Below the pieces are notes generated by a model. The model was not told where the DNA came from. It ran no database searches and was given only the letters and a program-made list of their open reading frames with translations. From assembly GCA_003104895.1 (NCBI GenBank), contig PQAG01000040.1:45093-55557 (forward strand): 10,465 bases of DNA. Direction: 5' to 3'. The number at the start of each line of letters is the position of its first letter. Positions within the stretch are counted from its first letter, which is position 1. This document shows positions 1 to 6,867 of the stretch, one piece after another. The DNA is from Nitrosomonadales bacterium (lineage in GTDB: Bacteria > Pseudomonadota > Gammaproteobacteria > Burkholderiales > Sulfuricellaceae). Both the position numbers and the translations under genes were made by a program.

Positions 1-183
1 GAACTGTGCCTGATTCCGGGCGAGCAGGCCGGGAGCGCGCGCGATGCCTACCGCCAATTCCGCCAGTGGCAGCATGCGCTGCGCCTGCAGGGCGCGGATT
101 ATGCCCGCATCGCACCCGAACAGGCTGCTCCGTTCGTGGCCGGAGTAAGTGCCCTGTGGCAAAGCGTGTTCGGGGAAAACTAG
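1..183 (+). CDS. C-terminal 60 codons of an unrecognised protein (5' end outside the window)
   Basis: Frame 1 is open from the first base to a TAG at 181-183, and the stop abuts the ATG of the next gene, as is typical of translationally coupled neighbours. The visible tail begins ELCLIPGEQAG, has a Gln/Arg/Trp-rich helical stretch (YRQFRQWQHALRLQG) and ends LWQSVFGEN. Hydrophobic positions alternate as in amphipathic helices. There is no membrane segment, Cys/His metal site or recognisable catalytic motif. Codon use is GC-rich like the neighbours. I do not recognise the family from this fragment and assign no function. An overlapping frame at 6-422 is longer on paper but reads as low-complexity Arg/Ala/Gly sequence and is probably a shadow. 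Confidence 0.6.
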   Translation, partial: ELCLIPGEQAGSARDAYRQFRQWQHALRLQGADYARIAPEQAAPFVAGVSALWQSVFGEN

Positions 184-396
184 ATGTACATAATAGCCAT
201 CGGCTGGCTCTACGTGGTGCTGATGATGGCCATCACCGAAACCAGCGTCATTGCCGGGCTGATGACCTTCCTGTTTTATGGGCTGGTGCCGCTTGCCGTC
301 TTTCTCTGGCTGTTCGGCACGCCCCAGCGCAGGCGCTCAATGGCTGCCAAGCAGAGCGCCGGCAAGCCAGATGGAAGCGATGCCAAGCCCGATTAG
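184..396 (+). CDS. Small two-span inner-membrane protein (70 aa), function unknown
   Basis: The ATG follows the upstream TAG with no gap (TAGATG), and GGGGA lies 7 nt before it as a ribosome binding site. The first 45 residues are strongly hydrophobic. They form two predicted membrane segments, about residues 2-18 (IIAIGWLYVVLMM) and 24-44 (IAGLMTFLFYGLVPLAVFLWL), with a single acidic residue (Glu19) between them. A basic QRRR cluster at about 48-51 should stay cytoplasmic. The tail from 52 is polar and low-complexity, ending KPDGSDAKPD. Short proteins of this layout occur as conserved hypotheticals in Betaproteobacteria (family knowledge, not checked). The last 60 bp overlap the 3' end of the convergent ZIP transporter gene, so the Lys/Asp/Ser-rich tail is constrained by the opposite strand. 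Role unknown. Confidence 0.7.
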   Translation: MYIIAIGWLYVVLMMAITETSVIAGLMTFLFYGLVPLAVFLWLFGTPQRRRSMAAKQSAGKPDGSDAKPD

Positions 397-1113
397 CGTC
401 ACCTGCTGGATCGTGGCCTTGATCTCGGGGCGCTTGTGCAGGCCCGGAATGAGGTCCGCCACCGCCACGTAAAGCATGCTGGCAGCCGCGATGCCGAGGA
501 AATACGGCACCACGCCCTGCATCGACTGCAGGGCGAAATAGGCCAGCACGCCGCCCACCAGCGTGGCCAGGCTCGACAGGAGGTTGAAGATAAACGCCTG
601 GCGGCGGGTGTAGCCGGAATGCAGCAGAATCAGGAAATCGCCCACTTCCTGCGGAATCTCGTGCGCGATGATGGCCAGCGAAGTCACCACCCCCACCTGC
701 ACGTCCACCATGAAGGCGGCAGCGATCAGGATGCCATCGACAAAATTGTGGAAGGTATCCCCCACCATGATCATCATGCCGCTGCGGCCGTGGTCGGTAT
801 GGCCCTCATGGACGCCATGCACCTCGCATTCTTCGGTGTGATGGCAATGGCGCCACAGCACCAGCTTTTCCAGGGTAAAGAACAGCAGTATGCCGAACAG
901 CACCGTGCCCGCCATGGTGTGCACATCGTTGTTCAATTCGAAGGCATGCGGCAGGATTTCCAGGAACACCGCGCCCAGCAGGGCGCCGATCGCGTAGCTC
1001 ACCAGCAGCGGCACCATCGAGGCGCGCGCGGAAAAGGCAAACAGCGCGGCAGCGGCGACGCTCAGCGCGCCACCGAGCAGGCTGGCGGCAATGATCCAGG
1101 TTAGTGTGGGCAT
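337..1113 (-). CDS. ZIP-family divalent metal transporter
   Basis: This 258-residue polytopic protein has about eight predicted membrane segments and imports divalent metal (usually Zn2+, sometimes Fe2+ or Mn2+) across the inner membrane. The two signature ZIP motifs in the metal path are present: HNFVDG at 122-127 (TM4) and HEIPQEVGDF at 151-160 (TM5). The HEIPxEVGDF form resembles the eukaryotic ZIP7/ZIP13 (LIV-1) branch more than the HN-PEG form of bacterial ZupT. A His/Cys/Glu-rich loop at about 89-108 (WRHCHHTEECEVHG) between TM3 and TM4 is the expected cytoplasmic metal-sensing loop. The ATG lies 10 bp after the pgeF stop, so it is probably co-transcribed from the rluD side. No strong Shine-Dalgarno is visible. 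Its 3' end overlaps the convergent small membrane gene by 60 bp. The family call is firm; the metal is unknown. Confidence 0.92.
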   Translation of the reverse strand: MPTLTWIIAASLLGGALSVAAAALFAFSARASMVPLLVSYAIGALLGAVFLEILPHAFELNNDVHTMAGTVLFGILLFFTLEKLVLWRHCHHTEECEVHGVHEGHTDHGRSGMMIMVGDTFHNFVDGILIAAAFMVDVQVGVVTSLAIIAHEIPQEVGDFLILLHSGYTRRQAFIFNLLSSLATLVGGVLAYFALQSMQGVVPYFLGIAAASMLYVAVADLIPGLHKRPEIKATIQQVTLIGLGIASIWLAGALLGSH

Positions 1114-1123
1114 GGAAGGGACA

Positions 1124-1885
1124 TCAATTCTGCAAAACGGTGATTATACGCGAGCTGTCAAGCCAGATCAGGGAAGCCATGCGCCCGGTCATGCCGTCGC
1201 GGCGATAGGAATAGAAACGTTCCGCATCCGTGTGCGTGCAGAAATCTCCGCCAAACACCTGCTTCACCCCCGCCCGCGCCAGTCTCTGCCGCGCCAGCAG
1301 GTAGATGTCGGCCAGCCATTTTCCTGCACTGCCAGAAGAGCCTGGCATAAAGGCCAGTGCTGCAGCGGGATCATGGGCCATGAATATCTGCCGTACTTCC
1401 TCGCCCACCTCAAAGGCCTGCGGGCCAATGGCCGGGCCGAGCCAGGCCAGTATCTCGCCCGGCTCGACAGCCATGGCCCGCACAGCCGCTTCCAGCACGC
1501 CATCGGCCAGACCGCGCCAGCCGGCATGGGCTGCGGCCACAACCGTGCCGCTGCGGTCGCAAAACAGCACCGGCAGGCAATCGGCCGTCAGCACGGCACA
1601 GATGCGGTCCGTTTGGCGGCTGACGCTGCCATCCGCCTCGGGCACGCCCACGGCAAGGTCTGCAGCCACGATGCCGCTGCCGTGCACCTGCTTCAGCCAC
1701 AGCGGCTCCGATGGCAAACAACGCCGCAGCTGGGCCCGGTTGGCGGCCACAGCCGCGGGATCGTCCCCGACATGGTCACCCAGGTTGAGGCTGGCATAAG
1801 GCGCGGCACTCATCCCGCCGCGCCGCGTCGTCACACGCGCCTGAACATGGGCGGGCGCCGGCCAGTCGGGGATCAGGAAATCCAT
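1124..1885 (-). CDS. pgeF: Peptidoglycan editing factor / polyphenol oxidase family (YfiH, LACC1-like)
   Basis: 253 residues, the usual length of the YfiH/PgeF/LACC1 family (DUF152). The three metal-binding residues are in place: His68 in KQVHG, Cys103 in TADCLP and His120 in AHAGWRG. Early family motifs TTRRGG (19-24) and YASLNLGDHVGDD (30-42) are also present. Members have been described as multicopper-type oxidases, as purine nucleoside-cleaving enzymes and, in E. coli, as a factor removing mis-incorporated L-Ser from peptidoglycan precursors. I cannot tell which activity dominates here. The gene follows rluD after 6 bp, the same order as rluD-yfiH in E. coli, and has GGAGG about 11 nt before the ATG, inside the end of rluD. 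The ZIP gene follows 10 bp downstream. Confidence 0.93.
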   Translation of the reverse strand: MDFLIPDWPAPAHVQARVTTRRGGMSAAPYASLNLGDHVGDDPAAVAANRAQLRRCLPSEPLWLKQVHGSGIVAADLAVGVPEADGSVSRQTDRICAVLTADCLPVLFCDRSGTVVAAAHAGWRGLADGVLEAAVRAMAVEPGEILAWLGPAIGPQAFEVGEEVRQIFMAHDPAAALAFMPGSSGSAGKWLADIYLLARQRLARAGVKQVFGGDFCTHTDAERFYSYRRDGMTGRMASLIWLDSSRIITVLQN

Positions 1886-1891
1886 GAAAGC

Positions 1892-2881
1892 TCATTCCTC
1901 CGCGTTGCTGCGCAATTCAGTCAGCAACAGCGCCATGTCCTCAGGCATATCGACGCGCCATTCCATCGGCGCTCCACTTTCCGGATGAATCAGCCCAAGA
2001 CGTGTGGCATGCAAGGCCTGGCGCCTGAATTTCCTGATCAGCTCGCGCAATGCGGGGGATGCATTCATGCCCTTGCCGGCATAGACCGGGTCGCCCAGCA
2101 AGGGGTGGCCGATATGCTGCATATGCACCCGGATCTGATGTGTCCGCCCGGTTTCGAGCTGGCAGCGGACCAGCGAATGATGCGCGAACCATTCTTCAAC
2201 AACGAAATGGGTCACGGCCGGTTTGCCGCCCGAAATCACCGTCATCCGGGTGCGCTGCGAGGGATGACGCCCGATCGGCGCATCGACGCTGCCGTCCCTT
2301 TCCGGCCTTCCCTGAATGACGGCGAGATATTCGCGCTTCACCGTGCGCGCCTGCAGCTGGCGCACCAGATCGGTCTGTGCGGTCAGGGTCTTCGCGACCA
2401 CCAGCAAGCCGCTGGTATCCTTGTCGAGCCGGTGCACGATGCCGGCACGGGGAACGCCAGCCAGCCGTGGGGCGTGGTGCAGCAAGGCATTGAGCATGGT
2501 GCCCTGCCAGTTGCCGCTGCCGGGGTGAACCACCAGTCCGGCAGGCTTGTTGATCACCAGCAGGGCATCATCCTCGTACTCGATGTCGAGCGCGATATCC
2601 TCGGGCTGAAAAGCCAGGTCTTCCGCTGCCTGCTGGATTCGCACCTCGGCCTGATCGCCTTGCCACACGGTCTGCCTGGCCGCAACAACCTGGCCGTTCA
2701 GGGTGACATGACCCTCCTTGATCCAGTTTTGCAGGCGGCTGCGCGAGTATTGCGGCAGCAAAGTCGAGAGCGCCTGATCCAGGCGCAGGCCGCCGCATTC
2801 GGCGGGAATCTCCAGACTAAGGGGCTGGAGTTGGGGTTCGTTTCGGTTATAATCGGTCAACTTTTGCATGGATGCAGTCAT
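1892..2881 (-). CDS. rluD: 23S rRNA pseudouridine(1911/1915/1917) synthase RluD
   Basis: RluA-family pseudouridine synthase that modifies helix 69 of 23S rRNA. An S4 RNA-binding domain lies at about residues 32-80 (LRLDQALSTLLPQYSRSRLQNWI) and the catalytic domain follows. The signature HRLDKDTSG is at 150-158, with Asp153 the expected nucleophile. Other family blocks are NKPAGLVVHPG (111-121), HPSQRT, and ETGRTHQIRVHMQHIGHPLLGDPVY. RluD rather than RluC is favoured by the S4 domain form, by pgeF directly downstream and by divergent bamD, as in E. coli. The start is uncertain: the ATG at 2881 gives 329 residues but overlaps the bamD start codon and has no clear ribosome binding site. The ATG at 2869 (residue 5) would avoid the overlap. 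The promoter must lie within bamD, and I see no convincing one. Confidence 0.93.
   Translation of the reverse strand: MTASMQKLTDYNRNEPQLQPLSLEIPAECGGLRLDQALSTLLPQYSRSRLQNWIKEGHVTLNGQVVAARQTVWQGDQAEVRIQQAAEDLAFQPEDIALDIEYEDDALLVINKPAGLVVHPGSGNWQGTMLNALLHHAPRLAGVPRAGIVHRLDKDTSGLLVVAKTLTAQTDLVRQLQARTVKREYLAVIQGRPERDGSVDAPIGRHPSQRTRMTVISGGKPAVTHFVVEEWFAHHSLVRCQLETGRTHQIRVHMQHIGHPLLGDPVYAGKGMNASPALRELIRKFRRQALHATRLGLIHPESGAPMEWRVDMPEDMALLLTELRSNAEE
2848..2853 (+). promoter_or_regulatory. Probable -10 element of the bamD promoter, inside rluD
   Basis: A perfect TATAAT lies 26 bp upstream of the bamD ATG at 2880, within the rluD N-terminal codons for Asp10-Asn12. Transcription would start near 2860, giving a leader of about 20 nt containing GGA 7 nt before the ATG. 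No good -35 hexamer lies 16-18 bp upstream (best match 3 of 6). The call rests on the -10 match and its position. Confidence 0.55.
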
Positions 2882-3665
2882 GAAGCGTAGTTTAGCGTTA
2901 ATTTTGCTGGTTCTGGTGGCCGGATGCGGCCTTTTTCCCGAAGCACAGGACGAAACCCGTGGCTGGCCGGCCCAGAAGCTCTACTCGGAAGCCAAGAGCG
3001 AGATGGGTGACGGCAATTACACCAAGGCCATCAAATATTTCGAGACGCTCGAAGCACGCTATCCCTATGGCCGCTATGCCCAGCAGTCCCAACTTGAGGT
3101 GGCTTATGCCTATTTCAAGGACAACGAGCCGGTTTCAGCCATTGCCGCCTGCGATCGATTCATCAAGCTGCACCCCAATCACCCCAATGTGGACTATGCC
3201 TACTACCTGAAAGGGCTGGCCAACTTCAACGAAGACCTGGGACTGCTGGGCGCCATCGCCGACCAGGATCTCTCGGAGCGCGACCCCAAGGCAGCCAGGG
3301 ACTCATTCGAGGCTTTCAGGGAACTGGTAACCCGCTTTCCGGGCAGCAAATACACGCCAGACGCGACACTGCGCATGAATTATCTGGTCAACGCGCTGGC
3401 CTCGAATGAAGTGCATGTCGCGCGCTACTACGCGCGGCGCGGCGCCCATGTGGCCGCTGTGAACCGCGCCCAGGTTGCACTGCAACAATATCCTCAGGCC
3501 CCCGCCACGGAAGAGGCACTGGCCATCATGGTCAAATCCTATGACGCGCTGGGTCTGAATGAATTGCGCGATGATGCTCGCAGGATATTGGTCAAGAACT
3601 ACCCAGCCAGCAAATATCTGGGTGAAATAAGCCAGGACAAGAAACCCTGGTGGAAGCTGTGGTAA
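2880..3665 (+). CDS. bamD: Outer membrane protein assembly factor BamD (lipoprotein)
   Basis: 261 residues from the chosen start. An N-terminal lipoprotein signal (MKRSLALILLVLVAGC) has lipobox LVAGC, with Cys16 as the lipidated residue. Sorting to the outer membrane inner leaflet is expected, since Gly rather than Asp follows the Cys. The mature part is a run of TPR-like helical hairpins: KLYSEAKSEMGDGNYTKAI, YAQQSQLEVAYAYFKDN, FIKLHPNHPNVDYAYYLKG, then the ARYYARRGAHVAAVNRAQ block typical of BamD/ComL. BamD is an essential partner of BamA in beta-barrel insertion. An upstream ATG at 2868 would add MDAV before the signal. The one at 2880 is preferred because Lys-Arg then follows Met directly and the TATAAT spacing fits. 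Divergent rluD matches the E. coli order. The stop faces glnB across a hairpin. Confidence 0.96.
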   Translation: MKRSLALILLVLVAGCGLFPEAQDETRGWPAQKLYSEAKSEMGDGNYTKAIKYFETLEARYPYGRYAQQSQLEVAYAYFKDNEPVSAIAACDRFIKLHPNHPNVDYAYYLKGLANFNEDLGLLGAIADQDLSERDPKAARDSFEAFRELVTRFPGSKYTPDATLRMNYLVNALASNEVHVARYYARRGAHVAAVNRAQVALQQYPQAPATEEALAIMVKSYDALGLNELRDDARRILVKNYPASKYLGEISQDKKPWWKLW

Positions 3666-3677
3666 GACAAATCCGGA

Positions 3678-3698
3678 AGCAGCCTTGCAGCGGCTGCT
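3678..3698. terminator. Hairpin between convergent bamD and glnB (candidate bidirectional terminator)
   Basis: A perfect 7-bp inverted repeat, AGCAGCC / GGCTGCT, with a 7-nt loop sits in the 47-bp gap between the bamD and glnB stop codons. Placement suggests transcription termination or 3'-end protection for both genes. No run of T follows on either strand, so it is not a canonical intrinsic terminator. Confidence 0.45.
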
Positions 3699-3712
3699 CC
3701 TGACCGCAAATA

Positions 3713-4051
3713 TTAGATCGCTGCTTCGTCCGTTTCGCCCGTCCTGATCCGGACAACCTTCTCCACCGACGTCACGAAAATCTTGCCGTCACCAATCTTG
3801 CCCGTGCGTGCAGCATTGACAATGGCTTCAAGCACTGCGTCCACCTGGGCAGAGGCAATCACCACCTCGATTTTCACCTTGGGCAGAAAATCCACCACAT
3901 ACTCGGCGCCACGGTAGAGTTCGGTATGACCTTTCTGGCGCCCGAATCCCTTGACCTCAGTGACGGTCAGGCCGGTCACACCGATCTCTGACAAGGCTTC
4001 GCGTACTTCGTCGAGCTTGAATGGCTTGATGATGGCTTCGATTTTTTTCAT
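3713..4051 (-). CDS. glnB: Nitrogen regulatory protein PII
   Basis: 112 residues, the exact length of the PII family. PII is a cytoplasmic trimer that senses 2-oxoglutarate and ATP/ADP and controls glutamine synthetase adenylylation, NtrB and other targets. The uridylylation site Tyr51 is in the T-loop segment GFGRQKGHTELYRGAEYVVDF (35-55). The B-loop TGKIGDGKIFV (83-93) and C-terminal VRIRTGETDEAAI are intact. The opening MKKIEAIIKPFKLDEVREAL and the closing TDEAAI fit GlnB of Betaproteobacteria. GlnK is the alternative, but no amtB is adjacent. The ATG is preceded by AGGAG with a 6-nt spacer (4058-4062). The nadE stop is 13 bp upstream, so the gene is probably cotranscribed with nadE, linking NAD synthesis from glutamine with nitrogen sensing. 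Confidence 0.96.
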   Translation of the reverse strand: MKKIEAIIKPFKLDEVREALSEIGVTGLTVTEVKGFGRQKGHTELYRGAEYVVDFLPKVKIEVVIASAQVDAVLEAIVNAARTGKIGDGKIFVTSVEKVVRIRTGETDEAAI

Positions 4052-4064
4052 ATGGGTCTCCTGG

Positions 4065-5672
4065 TTATTCGTTCCACGGACGGTATTTCGATGTAATGGG
4101 ATAACGCCGGTCCTTGCCGAAACCGCGCGGCGTTATGCGCACGCCAACTGGCGCCTGGCGGCGCTTGTACTCGCTCAAATCGATCAGCTTGATCACGCGC
4201 CGCACGTCGCGCTCCTCAAACCCCATGGCAATGATGTCATGGGGGCACATGTCGTGCTCGACATAGGATTCCATGATGGCATCCAGCACCTCATAGGGCG
4301 GCAGACTGTCCTGATCGGTCTGGTTCTGGCGCAACTCGGCCGACGGGGCGCGGGCAATGACGCGTTCCGGAATGGCGGGGCCGAGCTGGTTACGGTAACG
4401 CGCTAGGCGATACACCAGGGTCTTCGGCACGTCCTTCAGCACCGCAAAGCCACCGGCCATGTCGCCGTAAAGGGTGGCATAGCCGACGGCCATTTCGCTC
4501 TTGTTTCCGGTGGTGATCACGATCGAACCGAACTTGTTGGATAGCGCCATCAACAGCGTGCCGCGAATGCGCGCCTGAATGTTTTCCTCGGCGGTATCAA
4601 ATGGCAGGGCATTAAACTCGTCGGCCAGGCTATCGAGAAAGGCATCGAATACCGGCTTGATGGAAATCTCGCTGTACTCAACACCCATGGTACTGGCCAT
4701 GACCTCGGCATCGTGCAGGCTGATATCCGCCGTGAACTGCGAGGGCATCATCACCGCATGCACCCGGTCGGGCCCCAGGGCATCCACGGCAATCGCCAGC
4801 ACCAGCGCAGAGTCAATCCCGCCGGAAAGCCCCAGCACCACCCCCGGAAAACCATTCTTCCCGACATAATCACTGACCCCGAGGCACAGGGCGCGATACA
4901 CATTCTCCTCCAGAGAATGCTCCGGAACAATTTCGCCCAACTGCGGCAGATCGTTTTCGAACTCCACCACCCGCAGCGCTTCCTCGAAGACTGGCAACTG
5001 GTGCACCAGATTGCCACTTGCATCCATGACGAAAGAAGCGCCATCGAATACCAGTTCATCCTGGCCGCCGACCAGGTTGGCATAAACCACCGGCAATCCG
5101 CATTCGCCAATGCGCTCGCGCACCGCCTCGTAACGGGAAATCTGCTTGTTCATGTGATAGGGGGAGGCATTCAGCACCAGCAGCACTCTGGCACCGGACA
5201 GGCTGGCACATACCGGAGCGCCCTCTTCCCAGATATCGGCACAGATATTGATGCCAAACTGCACGCCATCGACCTCGAATGAGCAGCCCTCGGTGCCGGG
5301 AGAGAAATAGCGCACCTCGTCAAAAACGGAGTGATTCGGCAGCCGCTGTTTATGATAAGTCGCCACGACCTTGCCGGATTGCAGCACGGATGCAGCATTG
5401 TAACGTTTGCCGTTCTCCAGGTGCGGATGGCCCACTACTACGGTAATGTCCTTAACGCGCTGGGCAAGTTCGAACAGTGCCGCATCACAGGAACTATAGA
5501 AGCCATCGCGCAGCAGCAGATCCTCCGGCGGATAGCCAGTGAGGGACAACTCGGGCGTCACCAGCAGTTGCGCGCCCATCTCTCTGGCGCGGCTGGCATA
5601 GTCGGAAATTTTGGCGGCGTTACCGCGGAGGTCACCAACAATGCAGTTGATTTGAGCGATGGCAATTTTCAT
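4065..5672 (-). CDS. nadE: Glutamine-dependent NAD+ synthase
   Basis: 535 residues in two domains, catalysing ATP-dependent amidation of nicotinic acid adenine dinucleotide to NAD+, the last step of NAD synthesis. The N-terminal nitrilase-type glutaminase domain (1 to about 250) carries the triad Glu41 (TPELSLTGYPPEDL), Lys108 (YHKQRLPN) and Cys144 (GINICADIWE). The C-terminal NAD synthetase domain has the PP-loop LGLSGGIDSAL (SGGIDSA at 283-289), TTGNKSEMAVGYATLYGDMAGG, and PSAELRQNQTDQDSLPPYEVLD. Both active sites look intact, so it can use glutamine directly. The length is usual for the two-domain proteobacterial form. The ATG at 5672 has only a weak purine-rich stretch (AATAAG) before it. 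A perfect -10 lies about 60 bp upstream, and glnB follows downstream. Confidence 0.97.
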   Translation of the reverse strand: MKIAIAQINCIVGDLRGNAAKISDYASRAREMGAQLLVTPELSLTGYPPEDLLLRDGFYSSCDAALFELAQRVKDITVVVGHPHLENGKRYNAASVLQSGKVVATYHKQRLPNHSVFDEVRYFSPGTEGCSFEVDGVQFGINICADIWEEGAPVCASLSGARVLLVLNASPYHMNKQISRYEAVRERIGECGLPVVYANLVGGQDELVFDGASFVMDASGNLVHQLPVFEEALRVVEFENDLPQLGEIVPEHSLEENVYRALCLGVSDYVGKNGFPGVVLGLSGGIDSALVLAIAVDALGPDRVHAVMMPSQFTADISLHDAEVMASTMGVEYSEISIKPVFDAFLDSLADEFNALPFDTAEENIQARIRGTLLMALSNKFGSIVITTGNKSEMAVGYATLYGDMAGGFAVLKDVPKTLVYRLARYRNQLGPAIPERVIARAPSAELRQNQTDQDSLPPYEVLDAIMESYVEHDMCPHDIIAMGFEERDVRRVIKLIDLSEYKRRQAPVGVRITPRGFGKDRRYPITSKYRPWNE

Positions 5673-5731
5673 GCTTATTGGTCAGAGGTATCCGGTTGAA
5701 ATCAATGGGCGTTCAAGAGAGGCAGATGCAG

Positions 5732-5737
5732 ATTATA
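5732..5737 (-). promoter_or_regulatory. Probable -10 element of the nadE-glnB promoter
   Basis: A perfect TATAAT on the minus strand lies in the 118-bp gap between the carbonic-anhydrase-like stop and the nadE start. It predicts a transcript start near 5725 and a leader of about 50 nt. No -35 match is evident at 16-18 bp, so an activator may be needed. The rest of the gap holds no gene and no clear terminator. Confidence 0.5.
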
Positions 5738-5790
5738 CCGTCATGCCCGCTCTGCCGCTCGATTCCCAGATGCAATTGTCCTGCTTCATC

Positions 5791-6846
5791 TCAAACCAGA
5801 CTTTCCAGAGCGCGGGAACGCCAGTTGAGAACGGCAGTATGCATGGACATCTTGCTTATTAGCTGGGGGAATTCGGTGCGTATCACATCGGCAGCAAACT
5901 GTGACAGGAAGCGTGCCTTCAACTCGGCGCGCGCGCGATCCACGCCGATTTCGGCATAGGGAGAGGAAGCCAGCAGGAGGAAGCCATCATCCGGGATGCG
6001 GCCGGCCTTCATGTTGGTCTCGATAATGCCCGCAGCCTTGCGGATCGGGTCAGCCAGATCCGGGCTGTAGGGCCCGATAATCAGCGCAAGGTTGGGCATG
6101 TGCAGAAAATCAAAGCCGCGCCCGACGCACATCACCCATTCACGATGCTCGATATCGAGCGCGCGGACGCTGTGCTTGATATCGGCAACGTGTGCAATAT
6201 TGCCGAGAATCAGAGGCAACAGGTCGCGCCGCACCTGGCCCGGCATGTCGGGAAAAAGTTTCTCCAGACGCAGCTCCAGCGTATCTGCGGCCTGCGGCGT
6301 AAGCTGCGCCACCTCCAGCAGGCCGCCGTTCACGCCATGCAGTATCAGCGCATCTTCATCCGTTTCAAAGCCGCACACAATGGGATATACCGTGCCATGA
6401 CCCTGGCCGAAAACATGCTCCACCTGTTGCTTGATGGCATAGGTATGCGCAATGGCCGCCTCGGTGTCGTAGCAAAACCCGGCGCAGCCGCGGTGCTTGT
6501 CGCCTTTTGAAAAATGGTAAGTGATCAGGACCAGCACCCGCCGCCCGGCCGAGACCACGCCATGAACGTGATTGGCAAGCACTTCGCCAAGATGCGGCCA
6601 GCCCAGGTTGAACATGCCGCCGAGATTGCGAATCGGGGTCAGAATACCAGGCGGGGTATTGGTAGCGATGGGGATATTGATGCGGCCGTCCATGCATTTG
6701 AGCACCAGGATGTCCGACGGGTGTTCAGCATGATAGCGTTCACGCGCCAGAAACGTTTCCGGGCTAGTGAATGAAGCGGAATGCCTGCGGGCGAGATCCA
6801 GCAGCCACTCGATACGTTCGTTGATGGGCTTGCTATGAATATCCAT
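5791..6846 (-). CDS. Carbonic-anhydrase-like protein (beta-CA / CsoSCA-like), 351 aa
   Basis: I recognise beta-carbonic-anhydrase hallmarks rather than a close family. Residues 46-55 (ILVLKCMDGR) give Cys51, Asp53 and Arg55, the CxDxR zinc and gating motif. PIRNLGG (71-77) matches the conserved RN-G turn. VLVLITYHFSKGDKHRGCAGF (104-124) is the strand with His and Cys ligands. Two histidines could bind zinc: His118 (HxxC, classical beta-CA spacing) or His111, which sits right after the strand and is 10 residues before Cys121. His111 recalls carboxysomal CsoSCA, where the spacing is 11. The other 230 residues have no obvious catalytic motif and could be a degenerate second domain as in CsoSCA. 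No carboxysome or RuBisCO gene is in view. The ATG has a weak AGAG before it. A hairpin and short frame precede it. Activity is inferred only. Confidence 0.6.
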   Translation of the reverse strand: MDIHSKPINERIEWLLDLARRHSASFTSPETFLARERYHAEHPSDILVLKCMDGRINIPIATNTPPGILTPIRNLGGMFNLGWPHLGEVLANHVHGVVSAGRRVLVLITYHFSKGDKHRGCAGFCYDTEAAIAHTYAIKQQVEHVFGQGHGTVYPIVCGFETDEDALILHGVNGGLLEVAQLTPQAADTLELRLEKLFPDMPGQVRRDLLPLILGNIAHVADIKHSVRALDIEHREWVMCVGRGFDFLHMPNLALIIGPYSPDLADPIRKAAGIIETNMKAGRIPDDGFLLLASSPYAEIGVDRARAELKARFLSQFAADVIRTEFPQLISKMSMHTAVLNWRSRALESLV

Positions 6847-6865
6847 ATCGTACTCTGCCCGTCAT
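6833..6865 (-). other. Possible ten-codon leader ORF overlapping the start of the carbonic-anhydrase-like gene
   Basis: ATG at 6865 reads MTGRVRYGYS and stops at TAG (6833-6835), 11 bp past the start codon of the larger gene in another frame. It has a better ribosome binding site (AAGGAG at 6872-6877, 6-nt spacer) than the larger gene does. It could be a coupling leader peptide, or it could be chance, or the mark of a start-site or frameshift problem. Confidence 0.3.
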
Positions 6866-6867
6866 GG

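Noticed and set aside
436..1104. 222-codon plus-strand frame opposite the ZIP gene
   Set aside because: The product is Gln/His/Arg-rich low complexity and mirrors the membrane-protein codons of the ZIP gene.
1091..2890. 599-codon open frame on the plus strand
   Set aside because: It lies antisense to pgeF and rluD, both of which have complete family motifs. Its translation is His/Gln/Arg-rich without any domain, typical of a high-GC shadow frame.
4713..5282. 189-codon plus-strand frame inside nadE
   Set aside because: It is antisense to the catalytic regions of nadE, with a composition typical of a shadow frame.
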